Assembly (NCBI RefSeq): GCF_024124825.1
Contig: NZ_JAMXSS010000002.1
Span: 1,736,001 to 1,800,000 of the forward strand
Source of the DNA: Arthrobacter sp. H16F315
GTDB taxonomy: Bacteria; Actinomycetota; Actinomycetes; Actinomycetales; Micrococcaceae
Length of the DNA stretch: 64,000 nt
Direction: 5' to 3'
Positions 50,642 through 59,798 of this stretch are shown here, piece after piece (position 1 is the stretch's first letter; every line of letters begins with the position of its first letter). Both the position numbers and the translations under genes were made by a program. Under the pieces are notes generated by a model. The model did not search any database. It saw only the letters and a list, made by a program, of their open reading frames with translations, and was not told where the DNA came from.

Positions 50642-52324
50642 TTGACGAACAATCACCCCCTCGACGCGGGGTCTGCCCGTCCGCGGCGCGGCACGAAGCT
50701 TGTGGCTGCAGCGGCCGCGGCGCTGGCCGGGTTGCTCACGGTATCCGGCTGCGCCGGACCAGCGACGCTGGCCGCCGAACGCGTGGTGGATACGACGCCG
50801 GTCGCCACCGGTTGGTTGCACACCGATGGGGGCACCATCAAAGACTCGAACAACTCGCCGTTCGTCATCAAAGCCACCTCCTGGTTCGGGCTGGAGACCC
50901 CCGACTGCGTCCCGCACGGACTGTGGGGGACGCTGACTATTGATGAGGCACTGGCCAACATCAAGTCCATGGGCTTCAACACCGTCCGGCTGCCGTTCTC
51001 GAACGAGTGCCTGGCCGCGACAGCGGTCAAAGGAAACGTGAACTACTGGGCTAACCGCGCCTACAACCTCGAAGGCAAACGGCCCCTGGACGTGATGGAC
51101 ACGGTCATCGCCCGAGCCAAGGCCAACGGACTGCAGATCATCCTGGACCGGCATCGACCAAGCAGCGCCGACCAGTCACCCCTGTGGTACACGGCTGCCG
51201 TCCCGGAGACGAAGTGGATCTCCGACTGGAAGATGCTCGCCGACCGGTACAAAAACGATCCCACCGTAATCGGGGCCGACCTGCATAATGAGCCCTACGG
51301 TGCGGCCACCTGGGGCCGCGGTACGGCCGCCACCGACTGGCAGGCGGCGGCCACCCGGGGCGGGAACGCCGTCCTGGCGTCAAACCCGAAGCTGCTGATC
51401 ATCGTTGAAGGCATCGAAAACCAGGGCGACGGGTCAGCGACCTGGTGGGGCGGTGGACTTTCCGACGTCGGCGCCAAGCCGGTGGTCCTCAACGCGCCCA
51501 ACCGCGTGGTGTACTCCCCGCACGACTATCCGGCATCCCTCTACGCGCAGAAGTGGTTCAGCGACGCGAACTACCCGAACAACCTGCCGGCCGTCTGGGA
51601 CAAGAACTGGGGCTACATCCAGAAACAGGGCATCGCCCCGGTTTTGCTCGGTGAATTCGGCTCTGCCCTGGCAACTGAATCGGACAAACAGTGGATGAGC
51701 TCGATCGTCTCCTACTTGGCCGCCAACAAGATGAGCTACGCCTACTGGTCCTTCAACCCGAACTCCGGGATCACCGGAGGCCTCGTCAAAACGGACTGGC
51801 GCACCCCGGAGACCGCGAAGCTCGCTGCCCTCGCGCCGATTCTGACCGGAACGCCGGTTGTTAACATCCCGACGGCGTCACCGTCCCCGTCAGCGACGCC
51901 GAAGCCGACCGTGACGCCGTCGGCGACGCCGACCGCGACGCCGACCGTGACGCCGTCGGCAACGCCGAAGCCGACCGCGACGCCGACACCGTCCCCGTCA
52001 GCGACCCCGACAGCATCCCCGTCCGGTGCCCCTGCCATCACCGCAACATGGAAGGCCACCAGCTCATGGAACGGCGGGTACGTTGCCAGCCTGGAAGCCA
52101 CAGGCCTCCGGATAGCGTCCAGCTGGTCGGTGTCCTGGAAAGACCCCAATGTCACCAAGGTGGTCAACTCCTGGGGCGTGAAATGCACCATCGTCCCCAA
52201 GGCGTCGGTTAGCTGCACGGGATCCGATTGGGCCGCTTCCATCCTGCCCGGTCTGAAGCGCACTGCAGGGGTTCAGCTGGACTCCTTAAAAGCCCCGGTC
52301 AACCCGGTTCTTACGCTTAAATAG
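50642..52324 (+). CDS. GH5 cellulase (endo-beta-1,4-glucanase) lipoprotein with Pro/Thr linker and CBM2-like domain
   Basis: 560 residues. The start is TTG 50642, set by GGAGG four bases upstream. RPRRGTKLVAAAAAALAGLLTVSGCAG is a signal ending in a lipobox (VSGC), so the enzyme should be tethered to the cell surface. The GH5 barrel spans ~45-405: DLHNEP has the acid/base Glu217 and LLGEFGS the nucleophile Glu338. A Pro/Thr/Ser/Ala linker at ~410-465 leads to a C-terminal ~95-residue domain with WNGGYVASLEATG and SSWSVSWKDPN, resembling a short family 2 cellulose-binding module with surface Trp residues. It stands alone, without other cellulase genes. Confidence 0.88.
   Translation: MTNNHPLDAGSARPRRGTKLVAAAAAALAGLLTVSGCAGPATLAAERVVDTTPVATGWLHTDGGTIKDSNNSPFVIKATSWFGLETPDCVPHGLWGTLTIDEALANIKSMGFNTVRLPFSNECLAATAVKGNVNYWANRAYNLEGKRPLDVMDTVIARAKANGLQIILDRHRPSSADQSPLWYTAAVPETKWISDWKMLADRYKNDPTVIGADLHNEPYGAATWGRGTAATDWQAAATRGGNAVLASNPKLLIIVEGIENQGDGSATWWGGGLSDVGAKPVVLNAPNRVVYSPHDYPASLYAQKWFSDANYPNNLPAVWDKNWGYIQKQGIAPVLLGEFGSALATESDKQWMSSIVSYLAANKMSYAYWSFNPNSGITGGLVKTDWRTPETAKLAALAPILTGTPVVNIPTASPSPSATPKPTVTPSATPTATPTVTPSATPKPTATPTPSPSATPTASPSGAPAITATWKATSSWNGGYVASLEATGLRIASSWSVSWKDPNVTKVVNSWGVKCTIVPKASVSCTGSDWAASILPGLKRTAGVQLDSLKAPVNPVLTLK
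51871..52035 (+). repeat. Low-complexity repeat encoding the Pro/Thr linker of the GH5 cellulase
   Basis: Tandem, imperfect units of the type (A/K)TPTVTPSATPKPT in protein, built from GACGCCG(T/A)CGG-like DNA. Such tracts expand and contract readily, so linker length may differ between strains. Confidence 0.8.
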
Positions 52325-52331
52325 CTGCGGG

Positions 52332-52363
52332 CGGGAGGGTCATGGCGCTGCCGGACCCTCCCG
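52332..52363 (+). terminator. Hairpin terminator after the GH5 gene
   Basis: CGGGAGGGTC and GACCCTCCCG form a perfect 10-bp stem with a 12-base loop, 8 bp after the stop codon. No long T tract follows. Confidence 0.65.
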
Positions 52364-52472
52364 CTGCCCCTTGCGGACCCACCTTTGCGGCCCGGAACGG
52401 GTGCGGCAGCCGGCCCGGGTCACTGCCTTGGTCCGGTATGCCGATATCCTGTTCGATAAGACGAGGAGAACC

Positions 52473-52940
52473 ATGACCACCCTGAAGGAACGCCTGCATG
52501 CCGACGTCGTCGGCCACATGAAGGACCGCAACAAGGTTGCACTCACCACGGTGCGCAACGTCCTGGGTGAAATCGAAACACGCGAAAAGTCCGGTAAGAC
52601 CCCGATCGTGTTGGACGATGCCCAGGTGACATCCCTGCTGCAGAAGGAAGCCGCCAAACGCCGCGACACGGCCCGTATTTACATCGAAGCGGGGGAGTCG
52701 GAGCGGGCCGCCGCCGAAATCGCAGAAGCCGAAATCATCGAGGCATACCTGCCGCAAGCCCTGAGCAAGGCCGAAGTGGAAGCAATTGTCGATGAGGTCG
52801 TCGTTTCCCTCACGGCTAACGGCAGTGAACTGACCATCCGCCAGCTGGGTGCCGTGATGAAGCCAGTGACGGCGAAGGTCGCCGGACGTTTCGACGGCAG
52901 GGCCGTCAGCGAGATTGTGCGCAGCCGCATCACGCAGTGA
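52473..52940 (+). CDS. GatB/YqeY domain protein
   Basis: 155 residues from ATG 52473 behind AGGAG. TTLKERLHADVVGHMKDRNKV, LLQKEAAKRRDTARIYIEAG and AEIIEAYLPQALSKAEVEAIV are the YqeY helical domain, related to the tail of the GatB amidotransferase subunit and thought to bind tRNA. The role of stand-alone YqeY proteins is unclear. No overlapping neighbours. Confidence 0.92.
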   Translation: MTTLKERLHADVVGHMKDRNKVALTTVRNVLGEIETREKSGKTPIVLDDAQVTSLLQKEAAKRRDTARIYIEAGESERAAAEIAEAEIIEAYLPQALSKAEVEAIVDEVVVSLTANGSELTIRQLGAVMKPVTAKVAGRFDGRAVSEIVRSRITQ

Positions 52941-53188
52941 ATAACAAGCGGATGACCGGGCGTGCGGTGAGCTCGCCCGGAGTGAGCCCCCAGCGGCCCC
53001 CTGTATCCTGAGAGGGTGCCCCGCATGGCGGTCCCGCGGGCTTCCGCCGCAAACGTCAGTCTCCGATCCGCCCCTCGGACTCTGGGATTGGAACTCTTAT
53101 TACTACCGCCGTTCCTGGCCGCCCGCCGGCACCCCCAACGCTGGCCCGCAAGCCCCCTCGGGCACCGGCACCGGATGATCCCGCCGTC

Positions 53189-54292
53189 GTGACCTGGGCC
53201 GAGGCCGGCCAGGGCAAGACCGCCCGCTGGCGCTCAGCGAACGGCAGGCCGGCGCCGTCGCGTATCGAGGTGGTCACCGATTCCCTGACAGCCGATGACG
53301 CGAACCGGATGGCGTCCCAGGGCATCGCGATGCTCTGGCACGGTGACTTCCACAATGCGCGTCAAATCCTCAACGCCCTGGACCGACGGCTTGGGGCCGG
53401 GAAAAAGAAGGCCGCTGCCGCACCTGCCGATGAGTTCTACCGCCACAGGCAGTCCCGGTCGCACCGCGCACGCGTTCTCGGCTTGTTGCTGATTCCGCTT
53501 GATCCGGGCCCGGTGGTGCCGCTACGGCGCGCCCCGGACATCCGCGCGGCCGCCGAGGCGGCATACGGGACTATCAGCGAACCGTCGGTGGTGTCGCTCC
53601 ATGAGCTGGTCGGGGCTATCGGAGCGCACGAGTGGCGGCGGAACGGTGTCCACGTGGACGCCCTGCAGGGCCGCATCCATCCGCACTACGGCACGTTTTT
53701 CCCGACCCGTAGTGAGTACGTGGACCTTGTGGCCGTGGCCGCGCTGCCATCGCACACGCTGGCGTTCGACGTCGGCACCGGCACCGGGGTACTGGCTGCC
53801 GTCCTCGCCCGGCGCGGCGTCCAGCGTGTGCTGGCAACCGACAATGAACACCGTGCGGTTGCGTGTGCCCGCGAAAACTTCCGGAGTCTGGGGGTCGAGG
53901 ACCGAGCCGAGGCGGTCCTGACCGATATGTTCCCGCCCGGGCGCGCACCACTGATCGTGTGCAATCCGCCCTGGATTCCGGCGACGCCGCATTCGTCCCT
54001 CGACAACGCCGTCTACGACCCCGGCAGCCGGATGTTGTTCCGTTTCCTGAACGAACTTCCCGACCACCTGGAACCAGGCGGCGAAGGCTGGCTCGTCCTG
54101 TCGGACCTGGCGGAACACCTGGGGCTGCGGTCCCGCAACGAACTGCTTGACGCCATCGAGGCGGCCGGCCTGAAAGTACTGGAACGGCTCGACACCAGGC
54201 CAACCCACCCCAAGGCATCAGACCGCAACGATCCGCTGTTCGCCGCCCGCGCTGCCGAGGTCACCTCCCTGTGGCGGCTCGCAATCCGTTAG
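53189..54292 (+). CDS. Class I methyltransferase with NPPW motif
   Basis: 367 residues from GTG 53189. AFDVGTGTGVLAAVLARRG near 195-213 is the SAM-binding motif I, and VCNPPWIPATP near 260 is the NPPY/W motif of enzymes methylating exocyclic or amide nitrogens (HemK/RlmF/RsmC-like). The N-terminal ~170 residues form a separate substrate-recognition domain (ANRMASQGIAMLWHGDFHNARQIL is like the N-terminal domain of rRNA guanine methyltransferases). The frame remains open upstream as a Pro/Ala-rich stretch without ATG; the true start may be earlier or lost to an indel. Confidence 0.78.
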   Translation: MTWAEAGQGKTARWRSANGRPAPSRIEVVTDSLTADDANRMASQGIAMLWHGDFHNARQILNALDRRLGAGKKKAAAAPADEFYRHRQSRSHRARVLGLLLIPLDPGPVVPLRRAPDIRAAAEAAYGTISEPSVVSLHELVGAIGAHEWRRNGVHVDALQGRIHPHYGTFFPTRSEYVDLVAVAALPSHTLAFDVGTGTGVLAAVLARRGVQRVLATDNEHRAVACARENFRSLGVEDRAEAVLTDMFPPGRAPLIVCNPPWIPATPHSSLDNAVYDPGSRMLFRFLNELPDHLEPGGEGWLVLSDLAEHLGLRSRNELLDAIEAAGLKVLERLDTRPTHPKASDRNDPLFAARAAEVTSLWRLAIR

Positions 54293-54355
54293 TGCTGCGC
54301 CGCGCCAGACGCACAATTGCCGTTCCGAACCCATCACCAAGAAAGAAAACAACCC

Positions 54356-55948
54356 ATGAGCCTGATCCGGCTGCAAGATGTCAGTGTGCGCTTCGAGAAC
54401 ACCCAGATCCTTCGCGAGGTGTTCTTCCGCCTTGAAGCCGGGGACCGGGTGGGCCTGATCGGGAAAAACGGCTCCGGCAAGACCACCATCCTCAAGCTCA
54501 TCCTCGACCAGGTCACACCTGACACGGGCACCGTCGCCCTGGAGCTGGATACCAAAGTGGGCTACTTCTCCCAGTTCTCGGAACTCAATGGTGAAGCGAC
54601 CATCCTGGAAGTACTCGATGCGCTGTTTTCCGACATCAAGACGGTCGAGGCGGAACTGGCCGCCATCGATTCCGCCATCGCCGATGGTCCCGCCGAGAGC
54701 GAACTGGACCGCCTGATCAGCAGGCAGGCTGAGCTCTTCGAGGACATGGAACGGCTCGACGGCTGGGACTACCCGCGGCGCATCGATACCGTTCTGACCA
54801 CCCTGGGCTTTGACGAGGCCCACCGCCGCTGCGCGATCGACGAACTCTCCGGAGGCTGGCGCAACCGTGCGGCGCTGGCCAAGATCCTGCTCGAAGGCCC
54901 CGACGTGCTCCTGCTCGATGAGCCCACCAACTTCCTGGACGTCGCCGGTGTCGAGTGGCTCGAAAGCTGGTTCCGGGACTTCAAGGGCGCCGCAATCATC
55001 GTCTCGCACGACCGGAAATTCCTGGACGCCGTGGTCACGCGGATCATCGAGGTTGAGAACTTCCACCTGCACGAATACCCGGGGAACTTCGGCGAATACG
55101 TGGTGCAAAAACAGTTCCGACTCAAAACCCTCGAGCAGCAGTTTGTGCACGAATCTGAACTGCTGGCCTTTGAAGCCGAGGGGATTGCCGACCGGCGCGA
55201 AGCCGCCAAAGCGGCCGGCCGCGGGCTGGGGAACCAGTTGGCCAAGATTAAGAAGTCCCGCACACCGCGTCCCGTCGACCAGATCGTCACGGAGATCTAC
55301 GGCGGCCTGCACGTCAAGGACGTCCTCTGCCGGGTGGAGGGGCTGGGCAAGGCCTATGGGGACAAGCTGCTGTTCGAGAATTTGAGCTTCGAGATCCGGC
55401 GGGGGAACCGGATTGTGATCCTTGGCTCCAACGGCACTGGCAAGTCCACGCTGCTGAAGGTGCTGACCGGCGACGAGCAGGCCGATTCCGGTGCGGTGGC
55501 CTGGGCCAAGGGTCCCGGTTTTGTCTCCTACAACCAGATGCTTGAGGACCTCGACGACGCCGATACGGTGTCGCACGCGGTCAATGCGCTGCCTGACAGC
55601 CTGGCCTTCAGCGCCACGAAGAAGTCCGTTAACCGGTTCCTGGCGATGTTCCAGTTCTCCGAGGCCGACCTCAAGCAGAAGATCGGGAACCTGTCCGGCG
55701 GGCAGAAGGCGCGCGTCGCCATGGCGCAGTGCCTCCTCTCCGGCGCCTCGGTCCTGCTGCTGGATGAGCCGACCAACCATCTGGACATGTCCAGCACCCA
55801 GGTCATGGAACGCGCGCTGATGCACTTTCCCGGTGCCGTTGTGGTGGTCAGCCACGACCGTTTCTTCAGCGAGAAAATCGCCAACCGCCATGTGGTGTTC
55901 GGCGCCGACGGCGCAGCTCCCGGTGAAATCGATGTCCGTGTCGCCTAG
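54356..55948 (+). CDS. ABC-F family ATPase (translation factor type)
   Basis: 530 residues from ATG 54356. It has two nucleotide-binding domains and no membrane part. First domain: Walker A GKNGSGKTT near 36, signature LSGGWRNR near 163, Walker B LLLDEPTNFLD near 183. Linker of about 80 residues with charged helices (FVHESELLAFEAEG, RRAAKAAG-like). Second domain: GSNGTGKST near 358, LSGGQKAR near 445, LLLDEPTNHLD near 465. ABC-F proteins bind the ribosomal E site; some protect against antibiotics. Housekeeping versus resistance role cannot be decided here. Confidence 0.92.
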   Translation: MSLIRLQDVSVRFENTQILREVFFRLEAGDRVGLIGKNGSGKTTILKLILDQVTPDTGTVALELDTKVGYFSQFSELNGEATILEVLDALFSDIKTVEAELAAIDSAIADGPAESELDRLISRQAELFEDMERLDGWDYPRRIDTVLTTLGFDEAHRRCAIDELSGGWRNRAALAKILLEGPDVLLLDEPTNFLDVAGVEWLESWFRDFKGAAIIVSHDRKFLDAVVTRIIEVENFHLHEYPGNFGEYVVQKQFRLKTLEQQFVHESELLAFEAEGIADRREAAKAAGRGLGNQLAKIKKSRTPRPVDQIVTEIYGGLHVKDVLCRVEGLGKAYGDKLLFENLSFEIRRGNRIVILGSNGTGKSTLLKVLTGDEQADSGAVAWAKGPGFVSYNQMLEDLDDADTVSHAVNALPDSLAFSATKKSVNRFLAMFQFSEADLKQKIGNLSGGQKARVAMAQCLLSGASVLLLDEPTNHLDMSSTQVMERALMHFPGAVVVVSHDRFFSEKIANRHVVFGADGAAPGEIDVRVA

Positions 55949-56034
55949 GTGTTCTTCCACCGGGGCATCCACCTTGCCGGCGGTTTAAGCGCCCCGGGAC
56001 TGCGCTGGTGGCCCTGAAGCGGGATAATCGAACC

Positions 56035-56349
56035 ATGGCTACGCAAGATCCGGACCGGGACCCGTGGGATGAGTTCGACAAGCTCACTCCGGCGCAGCCC
56101 GACCGGGTGCGCGGCTACCCCGGCGGTGAACCCGTCGGGTTCGGTTTCCGCACGGGCGTGCGCAGCGCGAAAGTGGCCGTCGGCTTCGCCGTCTACGCCT
56201 TGACGCTCGGAACCATCCTGGTGGTGGTTGGCGCCGTCGCCTTCAGCAGCCAAGGCCAGTGGCTCCTGCTCGGGCTGATGGTGCTCATCGAGGCGGTGTT
56301 CATCCTGGCGTTCAGCCGGCTGCTCGCACAGGCACGGCGACGCCGCTGA
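56035..56349 (+). CDS. Small two-helix membrane protein, unknown function
   Basis: 104 residues from ATG 56035. A charged N-terminus of about 45 residues (MATQDPDRDPWDEFDKLTP) precedes two helices, AVGFAVYALTLGTILVVVGAVAF and WLLLGLMVLIEAVFILAFSRLL, and a basic end, AQARRRR. No family recognised. It is convergent with the second UbiB kinase gene. Confidence 0.72.
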   Translation: MATQDPDRDPWDEFDKLTPAQPDRVRGYPGGEPVGFGFRTGVRSAKVAVGFAVYALTLGTILVVVGAVAFSSQGQWLLLGLMVLIEAVFILAFSRLLAQARRRR

Positions 56350-56369
56350 CGGCGACTCCGGCGGGCCTG

Positions 56370-58076
56370 CTATTTCCGGTGCCGGGCGGTTACGGCGAGG
56401 TAGGCGCCCAGCGCGCCGACGCCGCCGATACCGGCGGCGAAGAGTGTTTTCGGCCAGTTCCGCCAGCGGTCCGGCTGGACTGACACCAGCTCCCCGACGG
56501 CGTTAATCAGGGCTGCGGTGATAAGCCCGGCGACAATCCGGTTCCCGGTTTTCTCCGCCTTGTCCATGAGCCGGTCCAGTTCATCGGCGCGGAAATGAAT
56601 GTCGATGCCACCGCGCTCGAGGACCTCGACCATTCGGCGCAGGATTTCCGGCGCATCCGCCCCGAAGCGCAGGGCCTCCCGGCCGAGCTTCGCCAGTCGC
56701 TCCGTGAGGGCTTCCGGTGACAGCGAGCCGAGGATAATCTTCTGCGTGTAGGGGCCCAGCTGGGTGGTCAGCTCGAATCGGGGGTCCAGCTGTTTGCCCA
56801 GCCCGTCCGCCATGACCAGCATCTTCAGCAGCAGGGCCATCTCCCGCGGCAACCGCAGCCGGTATTTGCGCAACAGGCCCGCCAGCTCCGAAAGGACTGC
56901 CACGATCGGAATCTCGGCCAGCGGCCGGCCGGCGTAACGGTCCAGAAGCCGGCCCAGGTCCGCTTGCAGTTCGGCCAAGCCATCGTTTGCCTGAGCCGCA
57001 CACAGGCGGACCAGGGCCGTGGTCAGCCGGGCGGCGTCCCGTTCCACGACGGCCAGGAGCATCCGGACCAGGTGTTCGCGGGTGCCGTCGCTGATTCGAC
57101 CTACCATGCCGAAGTCAATGATGCCCAGGCGCCCGTCCGGTTCCACAAAGAAGTTCCCGGGATGCGGGTCGGCGTGGAAGAAGCCGTCCTCGAAAACCAT
57201 CTTCAGCAAGATGCTGCACGCCTCGCGGGCGAGCATGCCGGTGTTGATTCCCGCAGCCTGCAACGCGGCGGCGTCGTTGACTTTGATGCCGCGGATACGC
57301 TCCAGCGTGAGGATCCGGGATGTGGTCGTGTCCCAGAAGACCTGAGGAATATGGACCCGGTTGTCGGCGGCGAAATTTGCGGCGAAGTGCTCCGCGTTCC
57401 TGGCTTCCTGCAGGTAGTCCAGTTCTGCGCGCAGGGTCTGGGAGAACTCGTCGACGAGGGCAGCCAGATGGAGTCCGGCTGCCCTCGTGGACGCCCGCTC
57501 GGCCCGTTTGGCGAGCTCGGCCACGAGCTCCAGATCCTCATTGATCTGGTCCACAACGCCGGGCCGGCGGACCTTGACCACAACGTCGAGGTTCCGGCCG
57601 CCGCCGGCAGTGTCAGCCGGGACAGTCTTCACAAGGTCTGCCGGGTCCGGCGCGATCCGGGCGCAGTGGACCTGGCCGATGGAACCGGTGGCGAGCGGAT
57701 TGTCCTCCAGCGATTCGAGCAGCCGGTCCGCCGCGCTGCCGAGCTCCTCGGCGATCACCGCACGGACCTGCCCAGCAGCAACGGGCGGGGATGCGTCCTG
57801 GAGTTTGGCCAGTTCGGTGGCGTACTCCGGAGGCAGTAGGTCCGTTCGCGTTGAGATGATCTGGCCGAACTTGATGTAGACGGCCCCGAGGTCCTCCAAG
57901 GCGAGCCGGACGCGCACCGGCAGGCTCGCTTCCCGGGGTGGCCGAAGGTGCTCCTGTCCCGCGTTCCCGCCGGCGGGCCGGAACCTGTCCAGCCCGAAGT
58001 GTGCCAGCGCAAAGCCCAGTCCGTGCCTGGTCAGGATCTCCACGATGTCCCGGAACCGGTCCCGCCGCGCGTTCAT
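56370..58076 (-). CDS. UbiB/ABC1-family atypical kinase (copy 2)
   Basis: 568 residues. GAVYIKFGQIISTRTDLLPPEY has the KxGQ motif; ATGSIGQVHCARI, VVVKVRRPG, AELDYLQEARN, FFHADPHPGNFF and IIDFGMVGR follow in the family order. C-terminal hydrophobic segments (IVAGLITAALINAVGEL, LFAAGIGGVGALGAYLAV) make a membrane anchor. It is closer in layout to UbiB than copy 1, with a shorter N-terminus. The phosphorylation target is unknown. CorA lies 38 bp upstream on the same strand. Confidence 0.9.
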   Translation of the reverse strand: MNARRDRFRDIVEILTRHGLGFALAHFGLDRFRPAGGNAGQEHLRPPREASLPVRVRLALEDLGAVYIKFGQIISTRTDLLPPEYATELAKLQDASPPVAAGQVRAVIAEELGSAADRLLESLEDNPLATGSIGQVHCARIAPDPADLVKTVPADTAGGGRNLDVVVKVRRPGVVDQINEDLELVAELAKRAERASTRAAGLHLAALVDEFSQTLRAELDYLQEARNAEHFAANFAADNRVHIPQVFWDTTTSRILTLERIRGIKVNDAAALQAAGINTGMLAREACSILLKMVFEDGFFHADPHPGNFFVEPDGRLGIIDFGMVGRISDGTREHLVRMLLAVVERDAARLTTALVRLCAAQANDGLAELQADLGRLLDRYAGRPLAEIPIVAVLSELAGLLRKYRLRLPREMALLLKMLVMADGLGKQLDPRFELTTQLGPYTQKIILGSLSPEALTERLAKLGREALRFGADAPEILRRMVEVLERGGIDIHFRADELDRLMDKAEKTGNRIVAGLITAALINAVGELVSVQPDRWRNWPKTLFAAGIGGVGALGAYLAVTARHRK

Positions 58077-58114
58077 GACGCCAGACTACACGCGGACCTG
58101 CCGGGCGGGGCCGG

Positions 58115-59110
58115 CTACAGCCAGTCCTTCCGTTTGAAGATCGTGTACATCAGCGCTGCGGTTCCGGCCATCAGCCCGATGGCCATTGGGTAGCCGTAGG
58201 CCCACTGCAGTTCCGGCATCCGGACGAAGTTCATCCCGTAGACGCCCGCGACAAATGACGGGGCGAAGAAAATTGCCGCCCAGGACGAAATTTTCTTCAC
58301 CTGCTCGTTCTGCTCGGCGCTGGCCTCGTTTTGCCGGTTGGCGGTCAGCGTGCCATCGAGGGTGAGTGCGTTCTGCAGCAGGTCGCGAAAGGAATCAGCG
58401 CGGGAAATCAGCCGCTCCACGTGGTCTTCGACGTCGCGGAGCTTGTGTTGGAGATCGATGTCCACGCCGTATTTTTCGAATCCCCGCCGCAGCAGCTGCA
58501 TCATGGCCGGCAGCGGGTGGATGGCCCGCTGGAACTGGATAACTTCCCGGGCCAGTTCGTAGATCCGCCGTGAAACAGTGGAATCGCCGCTGAACAGCTG
58601 GTCCTCGATCTCGTCGATATCATTTTCCAGTCCCGCCACGACGGGAACGTAGTCGTCCACTACCTGGTCCATCAGGGCGTAGAGGACAGCCTCCGGGCCG
58701 TGGCTGAGGAGCTCTGGACGCTGTTCCAACTGTCGCCGCACCTGCGCCACCCCGCCGCTCTCGGCGTGCCGGATGGTGACCACAAAGTTCCTGCCGGTGA
58801 ATACGTGGAGTTCGCCGAACTCCACTGTTTCAGTCTCGTCCAGATACCGTGCGGGCCGCAGCACAGTGAAGAGGTTGTCATCGTAACGTTCCAGTTTGGG
58901 TCGCTGATGGGCGGAAATTGCATCCTCTACGGCGAGCGGATGCAGTCCAAACTCCGCGGCGACAGCGGCCATTTCGTCTTCGGTCGGCCGGTAGAGGCCA
59001 ACCCACGCCATGCCGCCCTGCCGGTTCAGGATGTCAAAGGTCTGTTCGAGGCTCTGCGGCTCGACGCTGCGGACGCCGTCAACGTAGACGGCGTTATCGA
59101 TGATAGTCAC
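58115..59110 (-). CDS. corA: CorA-family magnesium/cobalt transporter
   Basis: 331 residues. The C-terminal signature YGMNF at the end of helix 1 (SFVAGVYGMNFVRMPELQW) is the ion-selectivity loop, followed by helix 2 (GYPMAIGLMAGTAALMYTIF) and a basic KRKDWL end. The large N-terminal cytoplasmic funnel includes FGELHVFTGRNFVVTIRH. CorA pentamers admit Mg2+ and Co2+. The gene has only 7 bp separating it from the Lrp gene on the same strand. Confidence 0.95.
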   Translation of the reverse strand: MTIIDNAVYVDGVRSVEPQSLEQTFDILNRQGGMAWVGLYRPTEDEMAAVAAEFGLHPLAVEDAISAHQRPKLERYDDNLFTVLRPARYLDETETVEFGELHVFTGRNFVVTIRHAESGGVAQVRRQLEQRPELLSHGPEAVLYALMDQVVDDYVPVVAGLENDIDEIEDQLFSGDSTVSRRIYELAREVIQFQRAIHPLPAMMQLLRRGFEKYGVDIDLQHKLRDVEDHVERLISRADSFRDLLQNALTLDGTLTANRQNEASAEQNEQVKKISSWAAIFFAPSFVAGVYGMNFVRMPELQWAYGYPMAIGLMAGTAALMYTIFKRKDWL

Positions 59111-59117
59111 GGGACCA

Positions 59118-59648
59118 TTATCCCGGCTTCTGCGCCCGCGGGGCTGCTGGAGCCGCCGCGCCGCCCAAGGCCAACCGGCTAATCAGCGGCTCGGTCCGGT
59201 AGGGGATGTGGGTATGCAGGGCCAGGACTGTCTCGGTCCGGATGACGCCTTTGACCCGAAGGATGGAGCGCAGGGCAACCTGGAGGTTGTGGGTGTCGGT
59301 GGCCACAACGCGGCACCAGACGTCGCCGCGTCCGGAGATCTCGTGCACTTCCAGGACCTGTGCGATCAGGCGCAGTGCGCCCACCACACCGTCGAGTTCC
59401 CGGTGGTTCACCTCGATGGTGACGAATGCGACGACGTCGTAGCCCACCGCCTCCAGGTCGATTTCGCGGCCGCCGTCGTGCAGCAAACCGGAACGCTGCA
59501 TGCGCCTTACCCGGGACTGGGCGGTGTTGCGCGCGATGCCCAACGTTTCACTGAGCTCGCCAATCTGTATCCGCGGATCCCGGATCAGCGCCAGCAGGAT
59601 TTTCAGGTCGGTGGGGTCCAGGCTGTTCAAATCATCACTCCGGTTCAT
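59118..59648 (-). CDS. Lrp/AsnC-family regulator (first copy)
   Basis: 176 residues from ATG 59648. DPTDLKILLALIRDPRIQIGELSETLGIARNTAQSRVRRMQRSGLL is the winged-HTH with the Lrp recognition helix. VGYDVVAFVTIEVNHRELDGVV and the rest form the RAM effector domain. The divergent MFS gene at 59799 is the likely target. An Ala/Pro-rich tail of about 15 residues is extra. Confidence 0.9.
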   Translation of the reverse strand: MNRSDDLNSLDPTDLKILLALIRDPRIQIGELSETLGIARNTAQSRVRRMQRSGLLHDGGREIDLEAVGYDVVAFVTIEVNHRELDGVVGALRLIAQVLEVHEISGRGDVWCRVVATDTHNLQVALRSILRVKGVIRTETVLALHTHIPYRTEPLISRLALGGAAAPAAPRAQKPG

Positions 59649-59672
59649 TCTGACGGTAGCAGCTTGACTGTT

Positions 59673-59736
59673 TTGATCAATTTTGGCATGAAAATAGGCT
59701 GACTCGATCAGCAATGCCCCATTCTTGATGTATCAA
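59673..59736. promoter_or_regulatory. Probable Lrp operator region
   Basis: TTGATCAA (59673-59680) and TTGAT-GT-ATCAA (59725-59736) are AT-rich palindromes, 54 bp apart centre to centre, between the divergent Lrp and MFS genes. AT-rich dyads of this kind suit Lrp-family octamers. Confidence 0.5.
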
Positions 59737-59798
59737 ATCATCACGGGCTGGCCGTTCCCCCATCACAGGGAATACGCGGTCCGGTTTTACGCAAGGGC

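Noticed and set aside
54218..55972. 584-codon open frame antisense to the ABC-F gene
   Set aside because: No family features, His/Gly/Val-rich composition typical of reverse-strand shadows; the sense gene is complete.
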